From: Pseudomonadota bacterium
Lineage (GTDB): Bacteria > Pseudomonadota > Gammaproteobacteria > Burkholderiales > Burkholderiaceae_E
Direction: 5' to 3'
Length of the DNA stretch: 64,000 nucleotides
NCBI GenBank assembly: GCA_023389055.1
Contig: JAEWFA010000038.1
Location: 71,914-135,913, forward strand
Shown here: piece after piece, positions 25,491 through 33,139 of the stretch
Position numbering within the stretch: the first letter of the stretch is position 1
How the letters are laid out: each line of letters starts with the position of its first letter
The notes under the pieces: generated by a model
Seen by the model: only the letters and a program-made list of their open reading frames with translations
Told to the model about the DNA's origin: nothing
Databases searched by the model: none
Made by a program: the position numbers and the translations under genes

Positions 25491-27200
25491 ATGGCAACCG
25501 CCCAAGCGCTATTCCGGATCTGCCCCCGATCGGGGCTTCAGTTCCACAAGTCGGCCGAGGGACTGATCAAGGCGAACGCCGTCGCCGGCATCGTGATGCT
25601 GCTCATCGGCGGCGTGCTCGCGCTGCTGATCACGCTCACCCGCTGGCAGGCGATCCACCTCGTCGACGCGGACAACTTCTACCTGTTCCTCACCGCGCAC
25701 GGCCTGGACATGCTCGTCGCGTGGATCATCTTCTTCGAGATCGCGGTCCTGTATTTCTGCTCGTCCACGCTGCTCAGGAGTCGGCTGGCGACACCGAGAA
25801 TCGCCTGGTTGGGGTTCGCGCTGATGGTGATCGGCACGGTGATGTGGAACACCACGGTGTTCCAGGGCAACTCGACGGTGATGATGACGTCGTACGTGCC
25901 GATGCCGGCGGCGCCGTGGTTCTACCTCGGCCTGATCCTGTTCGCCGTCGGCGCGCTGATCGGCTGCTTCGTGTTCCTCGGCACGCTGGTCGTCGCGCGC
26001 GGAGAGAAGACCTACGAAGGGTCGATCCCGCTGGTGACCTTCGGCGCGCTCACCGCCTGCATCATCGCGATCTACACGATCGCCTCCGGCGCGATCATCC
26101 TGATCCCGACCTGGCTGTGGTCGATCGGCTACATCAAGCACATCGACCCGGTGATGTACCGCGTGATCTGGTGGGCCTTCGGCCACTCGTCGCAGCAGAT
26201 CAACGTCGCCGCGCACGTGTCGGTCTGGTATGCGGTGGCGGCGATCGTCTTCGGCGCCAAGCCGATGTCCGAGCGCGTCAGCCGCGGCGCGTTCCTGTTG
26301 TACATCCTGTTCCTGCAACTGGCCGCCGCACACCACATCCTGGCCGATCCGGGCGTGGGCACCGAGTGGAAGGTGTTCAACACCAGCTACGCGATGTACC
26401 TCGCGGTGCTCGCGTCGATGGTCCACGGCCTGACGGTTCCGGGCGCGATGGAAGCGGCACAGCGCGAGAAGGGCTTCACCAAGGGCCTGTTCGAGTGGCT
26501 GCGCAAGGCGCCTTGGGGCAACCCGGTGTTCTCGGGCGTGTTCATCTCGCTGATCGGCTTCGGCTTCCTGGGCGGCATCTCGGGCGTGATGATGGGTACC
26601 GAGCAGCTGAACATGATCATCCACAACACGATCTACGTGCCGGGCCACTTCCACGCCACCGTCGTTCTCGGCACCACGCTCGCGTTCATGGCCATCACGT
26701 ACTTCCTGCTGCCCACGCTGTTCCAGCGCGAGGTCATCCTGCCCGGATGGGCCAAATGGCAGCCGTACGTGTTCGGCATCGGGATGGGCGTGTTCACGCT
26801 CACGATGATGGGCGCAGGCACGCTGGGCGTTCCGCGTCGCCACTGGGACATCACTTTTGCCGGCGCGTCGCTGCCGTACGAGTTCCCGGGAACGGCGCTG
26901 CTGATGATGACGCTGGTGGGCATCTCGGGCGTGATCGCGATCATCGGCGGTGCGATGTACATCATCGTCGCGGTCGGCACGGTGTTCTTCGGCAAGCGGC
27001 TCGACGCCGGCGCCTACACCACGCAGATCAGCCCGCTGCGGCTGCCTCCGGTAGCGGCGGCGCTGCGCGGCCATGGTACGGTCGGCGGCGGCTTCCACGC
27101 GCCGGGCACTTTCGCCTTCGCGCTGGTGTTCCTCGTCGCCTTCGTGCTGTACTACTTCGTGAACTGGAAATACCTGTCGACGGTATGGGGCCTCAGTTGA
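25491..27200 (+). CDS. B-type haem-copper subunit I with Gln at the active-site Tyr position (sNOR-like?)
   Basis: A 569-residue, roughly 13-helix protein. It has the low-spin haem ligands H70 and H388, the high-spin haem ligand H386 in VPGHFHA, and the metal B ligands H232, H281 and H282 in AHHILADPG. In Thermus ba3 the first metal ligand lies in GHPLVY, whose tyrosine is crosslinked four residues later. Here the sequence is GHSSQQ, so that position is Q236. In cNOR the same position holds the catalytic glutamate. Loss of the tyrosine argues against normal oxygen reduction and for an NO-reducing function, as proposed for sNOR (norSY-senC clusters). Databases would probably label it a b(o/a)3 oxidase subunit I. 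CuA subunit and SCO genes flank it. Confidence 0.88.
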   Translation: MATAQALFRICPRSGLQFHKSAEGLIKANAVAGIVMLLIGGVLALLITLTRWQAIHLVDADNFYLFLTAHGLDMLVAWIIFFEIAVLYFCSSTLLRSRLATPRIAWLGFALMVIGTVMWNTTVFQGNSTVMMTSYVPMPAAPWFYLGLILFAVGALIGCFVFLGTLVVARGEKTYEGSIPLVTFGALTACIIAIYTIASGAIILIPTWLWSIGYIKHIDPVMYRVIWWAFGHSSQQINVAAHVSVWYAVAAIVFGAKPMSERVSRGAFLLYILFLQLAAAHHILADPGVGTEWKVFNTSYAMYLAVLASMVHGLTVPGAMEAAQREKGFTKGLFEWLRKAPWGNPVFSGVFISLIGFGFLGGISGVMMGTEQLNMIIHNTIYVPGHFHATVVLGTTLAFMAITYFLLPTLFQREVILPGWAKWQPYVFGIGMGVFTLTMMGAGTLGVPRRHWDITFAGASLPYEFPGTALLMMTLVGISGVIAIIGGAMYIIVAVGTVFFGKRLDAGAYTTQISPLRLPPVAAALRGHGTVGGGFHAPGTFAFALVFLVAFVLYYFVNWKYLSTVWGLS

Positions 27201-27215
27201 GTTGAGTTGAGTTGA
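27196..27215 (+). repeat. Four tandem GTTGA units at a stop/start junction
   Basis: Four perfect copies of GTTGA run from the stop codon of subunit I (TGA in the first unit) to the start of the SCO gene (TTG in the last unit). Only the last TTG opens the SCO frame; a TTG in any earlier unit meets TGA at once. Copy-number change would alter the distance between stop and restart without shifting either coding sequence. Confidence 0.85.
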
Positions 27216-28060
27216 CCCGATTCGGCAGCATTACCCGCAGTACCTTCGGCCGGACGATCGCCGCATTCGCGGCGGTCGTATCGGCCGTTCTGTTTCTGGT
27301 CGCCGGCGCGCAGGCAGCGCCCGACGCAGCGAGGAACGTCGGTCCCGATTTCCGCAAGGCGCTCGCCGACAGCCAGGCGGCGATCGGCCGGCCGCTGCTC
27401 GACGTCGCGATGCGCGACCACAACGGCAAGCCGGTGCGCTTCAGCGACTTCGCCGGCAAGCCGCTGCTCGTGAGCCTCGTCTACACCGGCTGCTTCCAGG
27501 CGTGCCCGGTGGCAACGCAATTCCTTGCGCAGGCGGTGCGCGCCGCGCGCGAGGCGCTCGGCGAGGATCGTTTCCGCATCGTCTCGATCGGCTTCAACCA
27601 GCCCTTCGACGACCCGGCCGCGATGGCGGCGTTTCGCAAGCAGAACGGCATCGACGATCGCGACTGGCATTTTCTCAGCCCTGATCCGGCGCAGGTCGAC
27701 GCGCTGACGGCCAACCTGGGCTTCACCTACGATGCCACGCCGAAGGGCTTCGACCACGTCACGCAGGTCACGGTTGTCGATGGCGACGGCGTCATCTACC
27801 GGCAGATCTACGGGGAGAGCTTCGACCTGCCGATGCTCGTGCAGCCGCTGAAGGAGTTGCTGTCCGGGCAGGCGTCGCGCGAACTCACGCTGGAGAACGT
27901 CTGGGAGAAGGTAAAGCTGTACTGCACCGTCTACGATCCGAACTCCGGCGGTTATCGCGTGAACTACGGGCTGTTCTTCGAGATCTTCGCCGGGCTCACG
28001 ACGCTCGGGGCGATGGCCTGGTTCATCGCGCGCGGACTGCGCAACCCGCGGCACGGCTGA
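27212..28060 (+). CDS. SCO1/SenC-family copper chaperone, membrane-anchored
   Basis: A 282-residue protein. An N-terminal signal or anchor helix is followed by a thioredoxin-fold SCO domain with the copper ligands in CFQACP (Cx3C) and the distal histidine in DHVTQV. A C-terminal membrane helix (about 258-275) is present, which is more than most SCO proteins have. SCO proteins metallate CuA, so it probably serves the adjacent subunit II. The TTG start lies inside the GTTGA repeat with no Shine-Dalgarno sequence, so translation is likely coupled to subunit I. The II-I-SCO order parallels norS-norY-senC. Confidence 0.88.
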   Translation: MTRFGSITRSTFGRTIAAFAAVVSAVLFLVAGAQAAPDAARNVGPDFRKALADSQAAIGRPLLDVAMRDHNGKPVRFSDFAGKPLLVSLVYTGCFQACPVATQFLAQAVRAAREALGEDRFRIVSIGFNQPFDDPAAMAAFRKQNGIDDRDWHFLSPDPAQVDALTANLGFTYDATPKGFDHVTQVTVVDGDGVIYRQIYGESFDLPMLVQPLKELLSGQASRELTLENVWEKVKLYCTVYDPNSGGYRVNYGLFFEIFAGLTTLGAMAWFIARGLRNPRHG

Positions 28061-28074
28061 CGGCGGAGGTTCCG

Positions 28075-29751
28075 GTGAAGTTCCCGCGCCGGCTTGCCGC
28101 AGCACAGCCCGCCTTTCTCGTCGGCGCGATCGAGCCCGGCGTCGCCGCACGGCTCGACGACGATACGCGGGATCCGCGCGCGCTGCGCACCCGCGCCGCT
28201 CGAGCGGTACGTCGCATCGAACGCGGCTTCGATCGCGCCTTCGGCGAGCAGGCAAACCCGCTGCGCCAGCTCGGCGGGCTCGCCTTCGACCTGTTCTGGC
28301 TGATCGCACTCACCGGCGCGTACCTGTACATTTTCTTCGACACGAGCGCCGATGGCGCCTATGTGTCGGTCGAGCGCCTGGCGAACGGCGCAGTCATCGG
28401 CGGCGCCTTCGCGCGCAGCCTGCACCGATACGCTTCCGATGCGCTCGTCGTCGTCGTCGCGGCCCATCTCCTGCGCGAATGGGCGTACGGGCGGTACCGC
28501 GGCTTCCGGTGGTTCACCTGGCTCACCGGCGTGCCTACGCCGTGGCTCATCCTCGCCGCCGGCGGCATCGGCTTCTGGCTGGTCTGGGACAGCATCGCGC
28601 TGTTCGTCGCCACCGCGATCGCCGAGTGGTTCGGCGCGCTGCCGGGCTTCGACTCGGCGCTGGTGCGCAACTTCCTCGATGCCGACGCCGTCTCCGATCG
28701 CCTGTTCTCGCTGTTGATCTTCCTGCACATCGGCGTGTCGCTGGCGTTGCTGCTCGCGATGTGGCTGCACGTCAAGCGCCTGACGCAACCGCGCACCAAC
28801 GCGTCGCGCGCGGTGCTGCTCGGCACGCTCGGCGCCCTGTCGGTCGCGTCGCTGTTCTTTGCGGCGCCGCTGCCCCCGCCGGCCGACCCGATGAACCTGG
28901 GCGGCGAGCTTGCGCTCGACTGGTTCTATCTCGCGCCGTTCGCGGCACTGCAATCGAGCTCGCCATGGCTCGTCTGGGCGGCGATGGCGGCGCTCACGCT
29001 GCTCGGTGCAGCCGCGCCGTGGCTCACCCGGCGCGCGCGTGCGCGAGCGCCGGTCGCGGTTGTCGACCCCGAGAACTGCAACGGTTGCCAGCGCTGCTTC
29101 GCCGACTGCCCCTATGCAGCCATCGAGATGGCGCCGCATCCGTCCGGGCGCGGACTCATCGCGCTGGTCGACGCCGATCGCTGCGCGTCGTGCGGCATCT
29201 GCGCGGGAGCGTGTCCGTCGTCGACGCCGTTCCGTTCCGACGCGCGCCTGGCCACCGGCATCGACCTGCCGGATCTCGGCGTGGGGCTGCTGCGCGACGA
29301 ATTGCAGGCGAGCCTCGATGCGCAACGCAGCGAAGCGCCGATCGTCGTCTTTCGCTGCCGCCACGCCGCGGCGCCGGCGGCGGCCCCCGATCTGGTGTCG
29401 ATCGCGCTGCCGTGCGCGGCGATGTTGCCGCCCGCTTTCGTCGAGTATGCGTTGCGCAACGGCGCGCGGGGTGTCGCCGTCGTCGCCTGTCCGCCCGACG
29501 ATTGCGAGTATCGTTTCGGCGCGCAATGGACGGCGCAGCGACTTGCCGGCGAGCGCGAGCCGCGGCTGCGCGGCTCGGCCCCGCGCGAGCGCATCCGGCT
29601 CGTCGAGGCAGCGCACGAGGATTTGATCCCGCTACAGGCGAAGCTCGGGCAGTTCCGGCACGATCTGGGCGAGTTCGATCCAGCGCAGCGGGCGGCAGCG
29701 GACGAGGTCGGACGTTCCTTGGAGAATCGCGATGGCGCAGCAATCCACTAG
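28075..29751 (+). CDS. Cytochrome b - 2x[4Fe-4S] ferredoxin - MvhD-like fusion
   Basis: A 558-residue protein with a polar N-terminus of about 60 residues, then a b6-type cytochrome b with two His pairs (HRYASDALVVVVAAH and LHIGVSLALLLAMWLH) and extra helices to about residue 320. Next come two 4Fe-4S motifs, CNGCQRCFADCP and CASCGICAGACP. The last 130 residues resemble MvhD/FrhD-type iron-sulfur subunits, with scattered cysteines (FRCRH, LPCAAM, VACPPDDCEYRFG). MvhD proteins normally carry electrons between hydrogenase or formate dehydrogenase and heterodisulfide reductase. Fusion to a quinone-type cytochrome b suggests electron exchange between a cytoplasmic donor and the membrane. GTG start with GGAGG. 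The end overlaps the next gene by 20 bases. Confidence 0.85.
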   Translation: MKFPRRLAAAQPAFLVGAIEPGVAARLDDDTRDPRALRTRAARAVRRIERGFDRAFGEQANPLRQLGGLAFDLFWLIALTGAYLYIFFDTSADGAYVSVERLANGAVIGGAFARSLHRYASDALVVVVAAHLLREWAYGRYRGFRWFTWLTGVPTPWLILAAGGIGFWLVWDSIALFVATAIAEWFGALPGFDSALVRNFLDADAVSDRLFSLLIFLHIGVSLALLLAMWLHVKRLTQPRTNASRAVLLGTLGALSVASLFFAAPLPPPADPMNLGGELALDWFYLAPFAALQSSSPWLVWAAMAALTLLGAAAPWLTRRARARAPVAVVDPENCNGCQRCFADCPYAAIEMAPHPSGRGLIALVDADRCASCGICAGACPSSTPFRSDARLATGIDLPDLGVGLLRDELQASLDAQRSEAPIVVFRCRHAAAPAAAPDLVSIALPCAAMLPPAFVEYALRNGARGVAVVACPPDDCEYRFGAQWTAQRLAGEREPRLRGSAPRERIRLVEAAHEDLIPLQAKLGQFRHDLGEFDPAQRAAADEVGRSLENRDGAAIH

Positions 29752-30247
29752 TTCCGTTTTCCGCTGGGTCGGACAGGCGATCCTCTATGCGCTGTTCGCG
29801 GCCTTCGTCGTCTATTTTTCCAGCTCGCCCACGTACCGGCACCTGGATCCCGACGACGGCCTGTTGCGGCTGTCGTTCCGTCATCCGGGGCAGATCGCCA
29901 CCGATTGTCGCAAGCGCACGCCCGAGGAGCTCGCCAAGCTGCCGCCGCAGTTGCGCGAGGAGATGGACTGCCAGCGCCAGCGCTCTCCGGTGCAGGTGCG
30001 CGTTGAGCTCGACGGCAAGCTGCTGTTCGACAAGGTGTACCAGCCGGCCGGGCTGCAGCGCGACGGCGCATCCAGCGGCTACTTCCGCATGCCGATTCCG
30101 GCGGGCGAGCACGACATCCGCGTGCAGTTCAACGACGACATCCGCGTGAAGGGCTTCAACCACGAGAAGGAGCGCAGCGTCGAGGTGAAGCCCGGGCAGG
30201 TCGTGCTCATCGACTTCGTCGAGAACCAGGGCGTGGTGATCCGATGA
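29732..30247 (+). CDS. Conserved membrane-anchored protein of unknown function
   Basis: A 171-residue protein with one N-terminal membrane helix (about residues 14-30) and a predicted beta-rich domain outside the cytoplasm, ending EVKPGQVVLIDFVENQGVVIR. I recognise no catalytic motif. Two cysteines (TDCRKR and MDCQRQ) are spaced by about 20 residues and could form a disulfide or bind metal. Overlap of 20 bases with the preceding fusion gene and 4 bases with the following subunit I gene shows tight co-translation, so it is probably an assembly or structural partner of that subunit. Confidence 0.75.
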   Translation: MAQQSTSSVFRWVGQAILYALFAAFVVYFSSSPTYRHLDPDDGLLRLSFRHPGQIATDCRKRTPEELAKLPPQLREEMDCQRQRSPVQVRVELDGKLLFDKVYQPAGLQRDGASSGYFRMPIPAGEHDIRVQFNDDIRVKGFNHEKERSVEVKPGQVVLIDFVENQGVVIR

Positions 30248-31743
30248 TGCGCGAAGCGCTGCTGCGCGGGCGTCCCTTCGGGTACGTCGCGCCCACCGAC
30301 GACCGCTTCGATCTCACGGTTCCGTCGACCGAGCAGCGAACGATCGCCACCGGCTGGTTGTTCCTCGGCGTGGCGGCGCTGATCGGCGCGGGGCTGTTCT
30401 CGATCCTGCTGGTGCTGGCGCGCACGCCCTACATCGCGAAGCTGATTCCGGGCATCGATTTCTTCCACGTCGCGCTCGTCGTGCATGTCGACCTGTCGGT
30501 ACTCGTCTGGTTCGTCTCGATGGCGGGGATGCTCTGGACCATCGACACGTCGCCGCGCTGGATCGGGCTGGGCTGGTTCGCGCTCGCCGTCACCGCGATC
30601 GGCACGCTGTTCCTCGCGGCGTCGCCGTTCACCGGCGTCGCGGTGCCGGTGATGTCGAACTACGTTCCGGTGCTGCTGAACGACACCTTCCTCTACGGCC
30701 TGTGCGTGTTCGGCATCGGCTTCCTGCTGCTGACGCTGCGCTCCTTCGTCGCGCCGGCGCGGATGAGCCTGCGCATGGACGGCACCGATGCGCTGCGCTT
30801 CGGCCTGAAGGCGGCGGCGGTGTCGAGCGCCTTCGCGCTGCTGGCGATGGCCTGGTCGATCGTCGAGGTGCCGCGCGAGCTCGATCCGAAGACGTATTAC
30901 GAGCTGCTGTTCTGGGGTCCCGGCCACGTCATCCAGTTCACGTGGACGCTGCTGATGCTCGTCGCCTGGGGGTGGCTCGCCACGCTGGTGGGCGCGCCGC
31001 TGCCGCTCAGCCCGCGCGTGGTCGCGCTGCTCTACGCGATCGGGCTGCTGCCGGTCTTCTTCGTGCCGCCAATCTACCTGAACTGGACGGTGCTCTCCGT
31101 CGAGCATCACCGGATGATGACCTGGCTGATGCGCTTCGGAGGCGGGCTCGCGATCCTTCCGATGGCGCTCGCGCTCGCCGTCGCGCTGTCGCGTCGCGTG
31201 CCGAAGGACGAGACGAAGCGCCCGCTGCGAGCGTCGTTGATCACGTCGCTGCTGCTGTTCACGATCGGCGGCGGAATCGGCTTCCTGATCCAGGGCTCCG
31301 ACGTGCGCGTGCCGGCGCACTATCACGGGTCGATCGTCGGCGTGACGCTCGCGCTGATGGGGCTGGCGTATGCACTGCTGCCGCGACTGGGCTTTCGCGC
31401 GCCGCAGGGTCGGGTGGCCCGCTGGCAACCCTGGCTGTACGGATCGGGACAATTGCTGCACATCCTCGGACTCGTCTGGTCCGGCGGCTATGGCGTGCAG
31501 CGCAAGGTCGCGGGCGCGGAGCAGGCGCTGCGCACGCCGCAGGAGGTCTTCGGCATGGGCGTGATGGGACTGGGCGGCGCGATCGCGATCGTCGGCGGGT
31601 TGCTCTTCATCTGGGTCGTGCTCGCGTCGGTGCGCGGCGGGCGCAGCGACCGCGGCGAAAGCTCGGCGCCGAGAGCCGGCGCCTGCGGTGCGGTATCCGC
31701 GGTCCGCGCTTCCGCCGGGACCGCGCTCGCGCGCGAACCGTGA
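30244..31743 (+). CDS. Second, divergent haem-copper subunit I-like protein
   Basis: A 499-residue, 12-14-helix protein with a full set of haem-copper ligands: H81 for low-spin haem, H228 in GPGHVIQF, the pair H288-H289 in VEHHRMM, and H359/H361 in PAHYHGS. It is clearly different from the first subunit I and closer in look to cbb3/NOR-like proteins, the type often labelled cbb3-type subunit I. No CcoO or CcoP accompanies it. At H+3 and H+4 it has Q231 and F232, so neither the ba3 tyrosine nor the cNOR glutamate is at that place. It may be a catalytic partner or an alternative NO/O2 reductase. The start overlaps the preceding stop (ATGA). Confidence 0.82.
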   Translation: MMREALLRGRPFGYVAPTDDRFDLTVPSTEQRTIATGWLFLGVAALIGAGLFSILLVLARTPYIAKLIPGIDFFHVALVVHVDLSVLVWFVSMAGMLWTIDTSPRWIGLGWFALAVTAIGTLFLAASPFTGVAVPVMSNYVPVLLNDTFLYGLCVFGIGFLLLTLRSFVAPARMSLRMDGTDALRFGLKAAAVSSAFALLAMAWSIVEVPRELDPKTYYELLFWGPGHVIQFTWTLLMLVAWGWLATLVGAPLPLSPRVVALLYAIGLLPVFFVPPIYLNWTVLSVEHHRMMTWLMRFGGGLAILPMALALAVALSRRVPKDETKRPLRASLITSLLLFTIGGGIGFLIQGSDVRVPAHYHGSIVGVTLALMGLAYALLPRLGFRAPQGRVARWQPWLYGSGQLLHILGLVWSGGYGVQRKVAGAEQALRTPQEVFGMGVMGLGGAIAIVGGLLFIWVVLASVRGGRSDRGESSAPRAGACGAVSAVRASAGTALAREP

Positions 31744-32822
31744 TTCGCTGGCTGGCGGTTCTCGCCTGCGCGCTCACGGTCTGCATCACCGCATCGAGCG
31801 CGTTCATCCGTCACTCGCAAGCCGGCCTCGGTTGTCCGGGCTGGCCGGATGCGCCGTGCGTGGCGCAGACGCGCGCCGCGCACGCCGATGCGCTGGCCGC
31901 GCAGGCGCAGCCTGCCGCGCAGGAACCGGGCGTGCGAGCCGCGCGCGGGTTGCATCGGGTGAGCGCGATGCTGGTCGGCGTGCTCGTGCTGCTGATCGCC
32001 GTCTTCGGTTGGTCGTCGATGGGTGCCGGCGGGCGCGTCGCGCTGGCTTTCGCGCTCGTCGACACCTTCTTCCTCGCGTGGCTCGGCCGCTTCACGCCGC
32101 ATCCGGTTCCGCTGGTGACGATCGGCAACCTCCTCGGCGGGATCGCGCTGGCGGCGGCTTTCGCATGGATCGCAGCGTCGTTGCGCTGGCCCTCGCGGTT
32201 GGGTGCGAAACCCGCCGCGGCTGCACCGGCGCCGCCGGCCACGCGCGCAACTCCTTCGCTGCTCGGTGCATCCTTTGTTGCGCTGGCGCTGCTTGCCGCA
32301 GCCGCCTGGATCGGAACGATGATCGGCGCGCACGACGCGATCGCTGCCTGCGAAGCCGCCGCCTGCTCGGGGTCGCTGCGCGTCGAACCAGGTGCGCTCG
32401 ATCCGCTTCGCGCTGCGCAACCGGTCGATGCGGCGGCGGCGCGCGGGCTGCACTGGCTGCATCGGCTCGTCGTCGCCGCCCTCGCGATCGTTGCGCTGAT
32501 CGTCGCGGCGCGCGCGCGCCGCAGCGGCGCGGCGCGCGCCGCGGTGCTGCTCGTCGTGTTGCTGCTCGCGCAGGCGGCGGCCGGCATCGGCACGGCGATC
32601 GGCGTGCAGCCGCTTGCCACGGCCACGCTGCACAACGCGCTGGCCACGCTGCTCGCCGTGCTGCTCGCAGCGCTCGCGGCCCGTTCGCTGGCCCGTCGCA
32701 GCGACGGCGGCCAGGAATCAGGGGTCGCCGCGCGCAATGCGCGCGAGGCGCGTGGAGATCCGGAACGGGTCGGACGCACCGGCGCCGGCGTCCACGCGCA
32801 CCCACCGGTCGACGAACGGTGA
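31740..32822 (+). CDS. COX15/CtaA-like haem A synthase family protein
   Basis: A 360-residue membrane protein with eight predicted helices in two similar halves. The family motif RHSQAGLGCPGWPDAPC is near the N-terminus, and the haem-binding histidines occur in GLHRVSAM, GLHWLHRL and TLHNALA. A second cysteine pair (CEAAAC) lies in the second extracytoplasmic loop, as in bacterial CtaA. It would convert haem O to haem A for the neighbouring enzymes, although a degenerate role is possible. Its GTG overlaps the preceding stop. The last 35 residues run antisense through a decayed gene and are unlikely to be original, so the true end may have been lost. Confidence 0.8.
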   Translation: MIRWLAVLACALTVCITASSAFIRHSQAGLGCPGWPDAPCVAQTRAAHADALAAQAQPAAQEPGVRAARGLHRVSAMLVGVLVLLIAVFGWSSMGAGGRVALAFALVDTFFLAWLGRFTPHPVPLVTIGNLLGGIALAAAFAWIAASLRWPSRLGAKPAAAAPAPPATRATPSLLGASFVALALLAAAAWIGTMIGAHDAIAACEAAACSGSLRVEPGALDPLRAAQPVDAAAARGLHWLHRLVVAALAIVALIVAARARRSGAARAAVLLVVLLLAQAAAGIGTAIGVQPLATATLHNALATLLAVLLAALAARSLARRSDGGQESGVAARNAREARGDPERVGRTGAGVHAHPPVDER

Positions 32823-33139
32823 GCCGTAGCTTTCGACGCTGAGCAACTTGTCGGTGATGCGCTCGATGCGATGGTGGTGCGTGCCGTCGAGCAGCCATTG
32901 CTCGTTCGCGCGCAGGCGCTGCTCACGATCGCCGCGTTCGAGTGCGCGTGCATCCAGCCCGTCGTTGCTGCCGGGCGGGTTCAGCGTGACGAAACGCACC
33001 CGGCGATAGGTCCACCGAAGGTGCTCGGGCAATCCGCCGTCGCCGTTCGCATCGGCCCGGTCCTGCGCGCGCGCGCCGGAAGCAGCGCGCCTGCGGCGAC
33101 GCCGGCGGCTGCGACGAGCGCGCGGCGCCGCACGCTCAT
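32718..33139 (-). pseudogene. Decayed secreted metallophosphoesterase-like gene
   Basis: The ATG overlaps the mutS stop (ATGA) and begins a good signal peptide, MSVRRRALVAAAGVAAGALL. The frame then breaks in a (GC)6 tract at 33065-33076. Removing one GC unit restores a 139-codon frame with a clean PARA-Q cleavage site. The following sequence (RFVTLNPPGSNDG...ANEQWLLDG) resembles the start, and (THHHRIER...SYGSPFVDRWVRVDA) the end, of exported metallophosphoesterase-like proteins as I recall them. The catalytic middle, perhaps 130-150 residues, appears deleted. The frameshift is directly visible; the family assignment is from memory and less certain. It also overlaps the end of the COX15-like gene. 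Confidence 0.5.
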
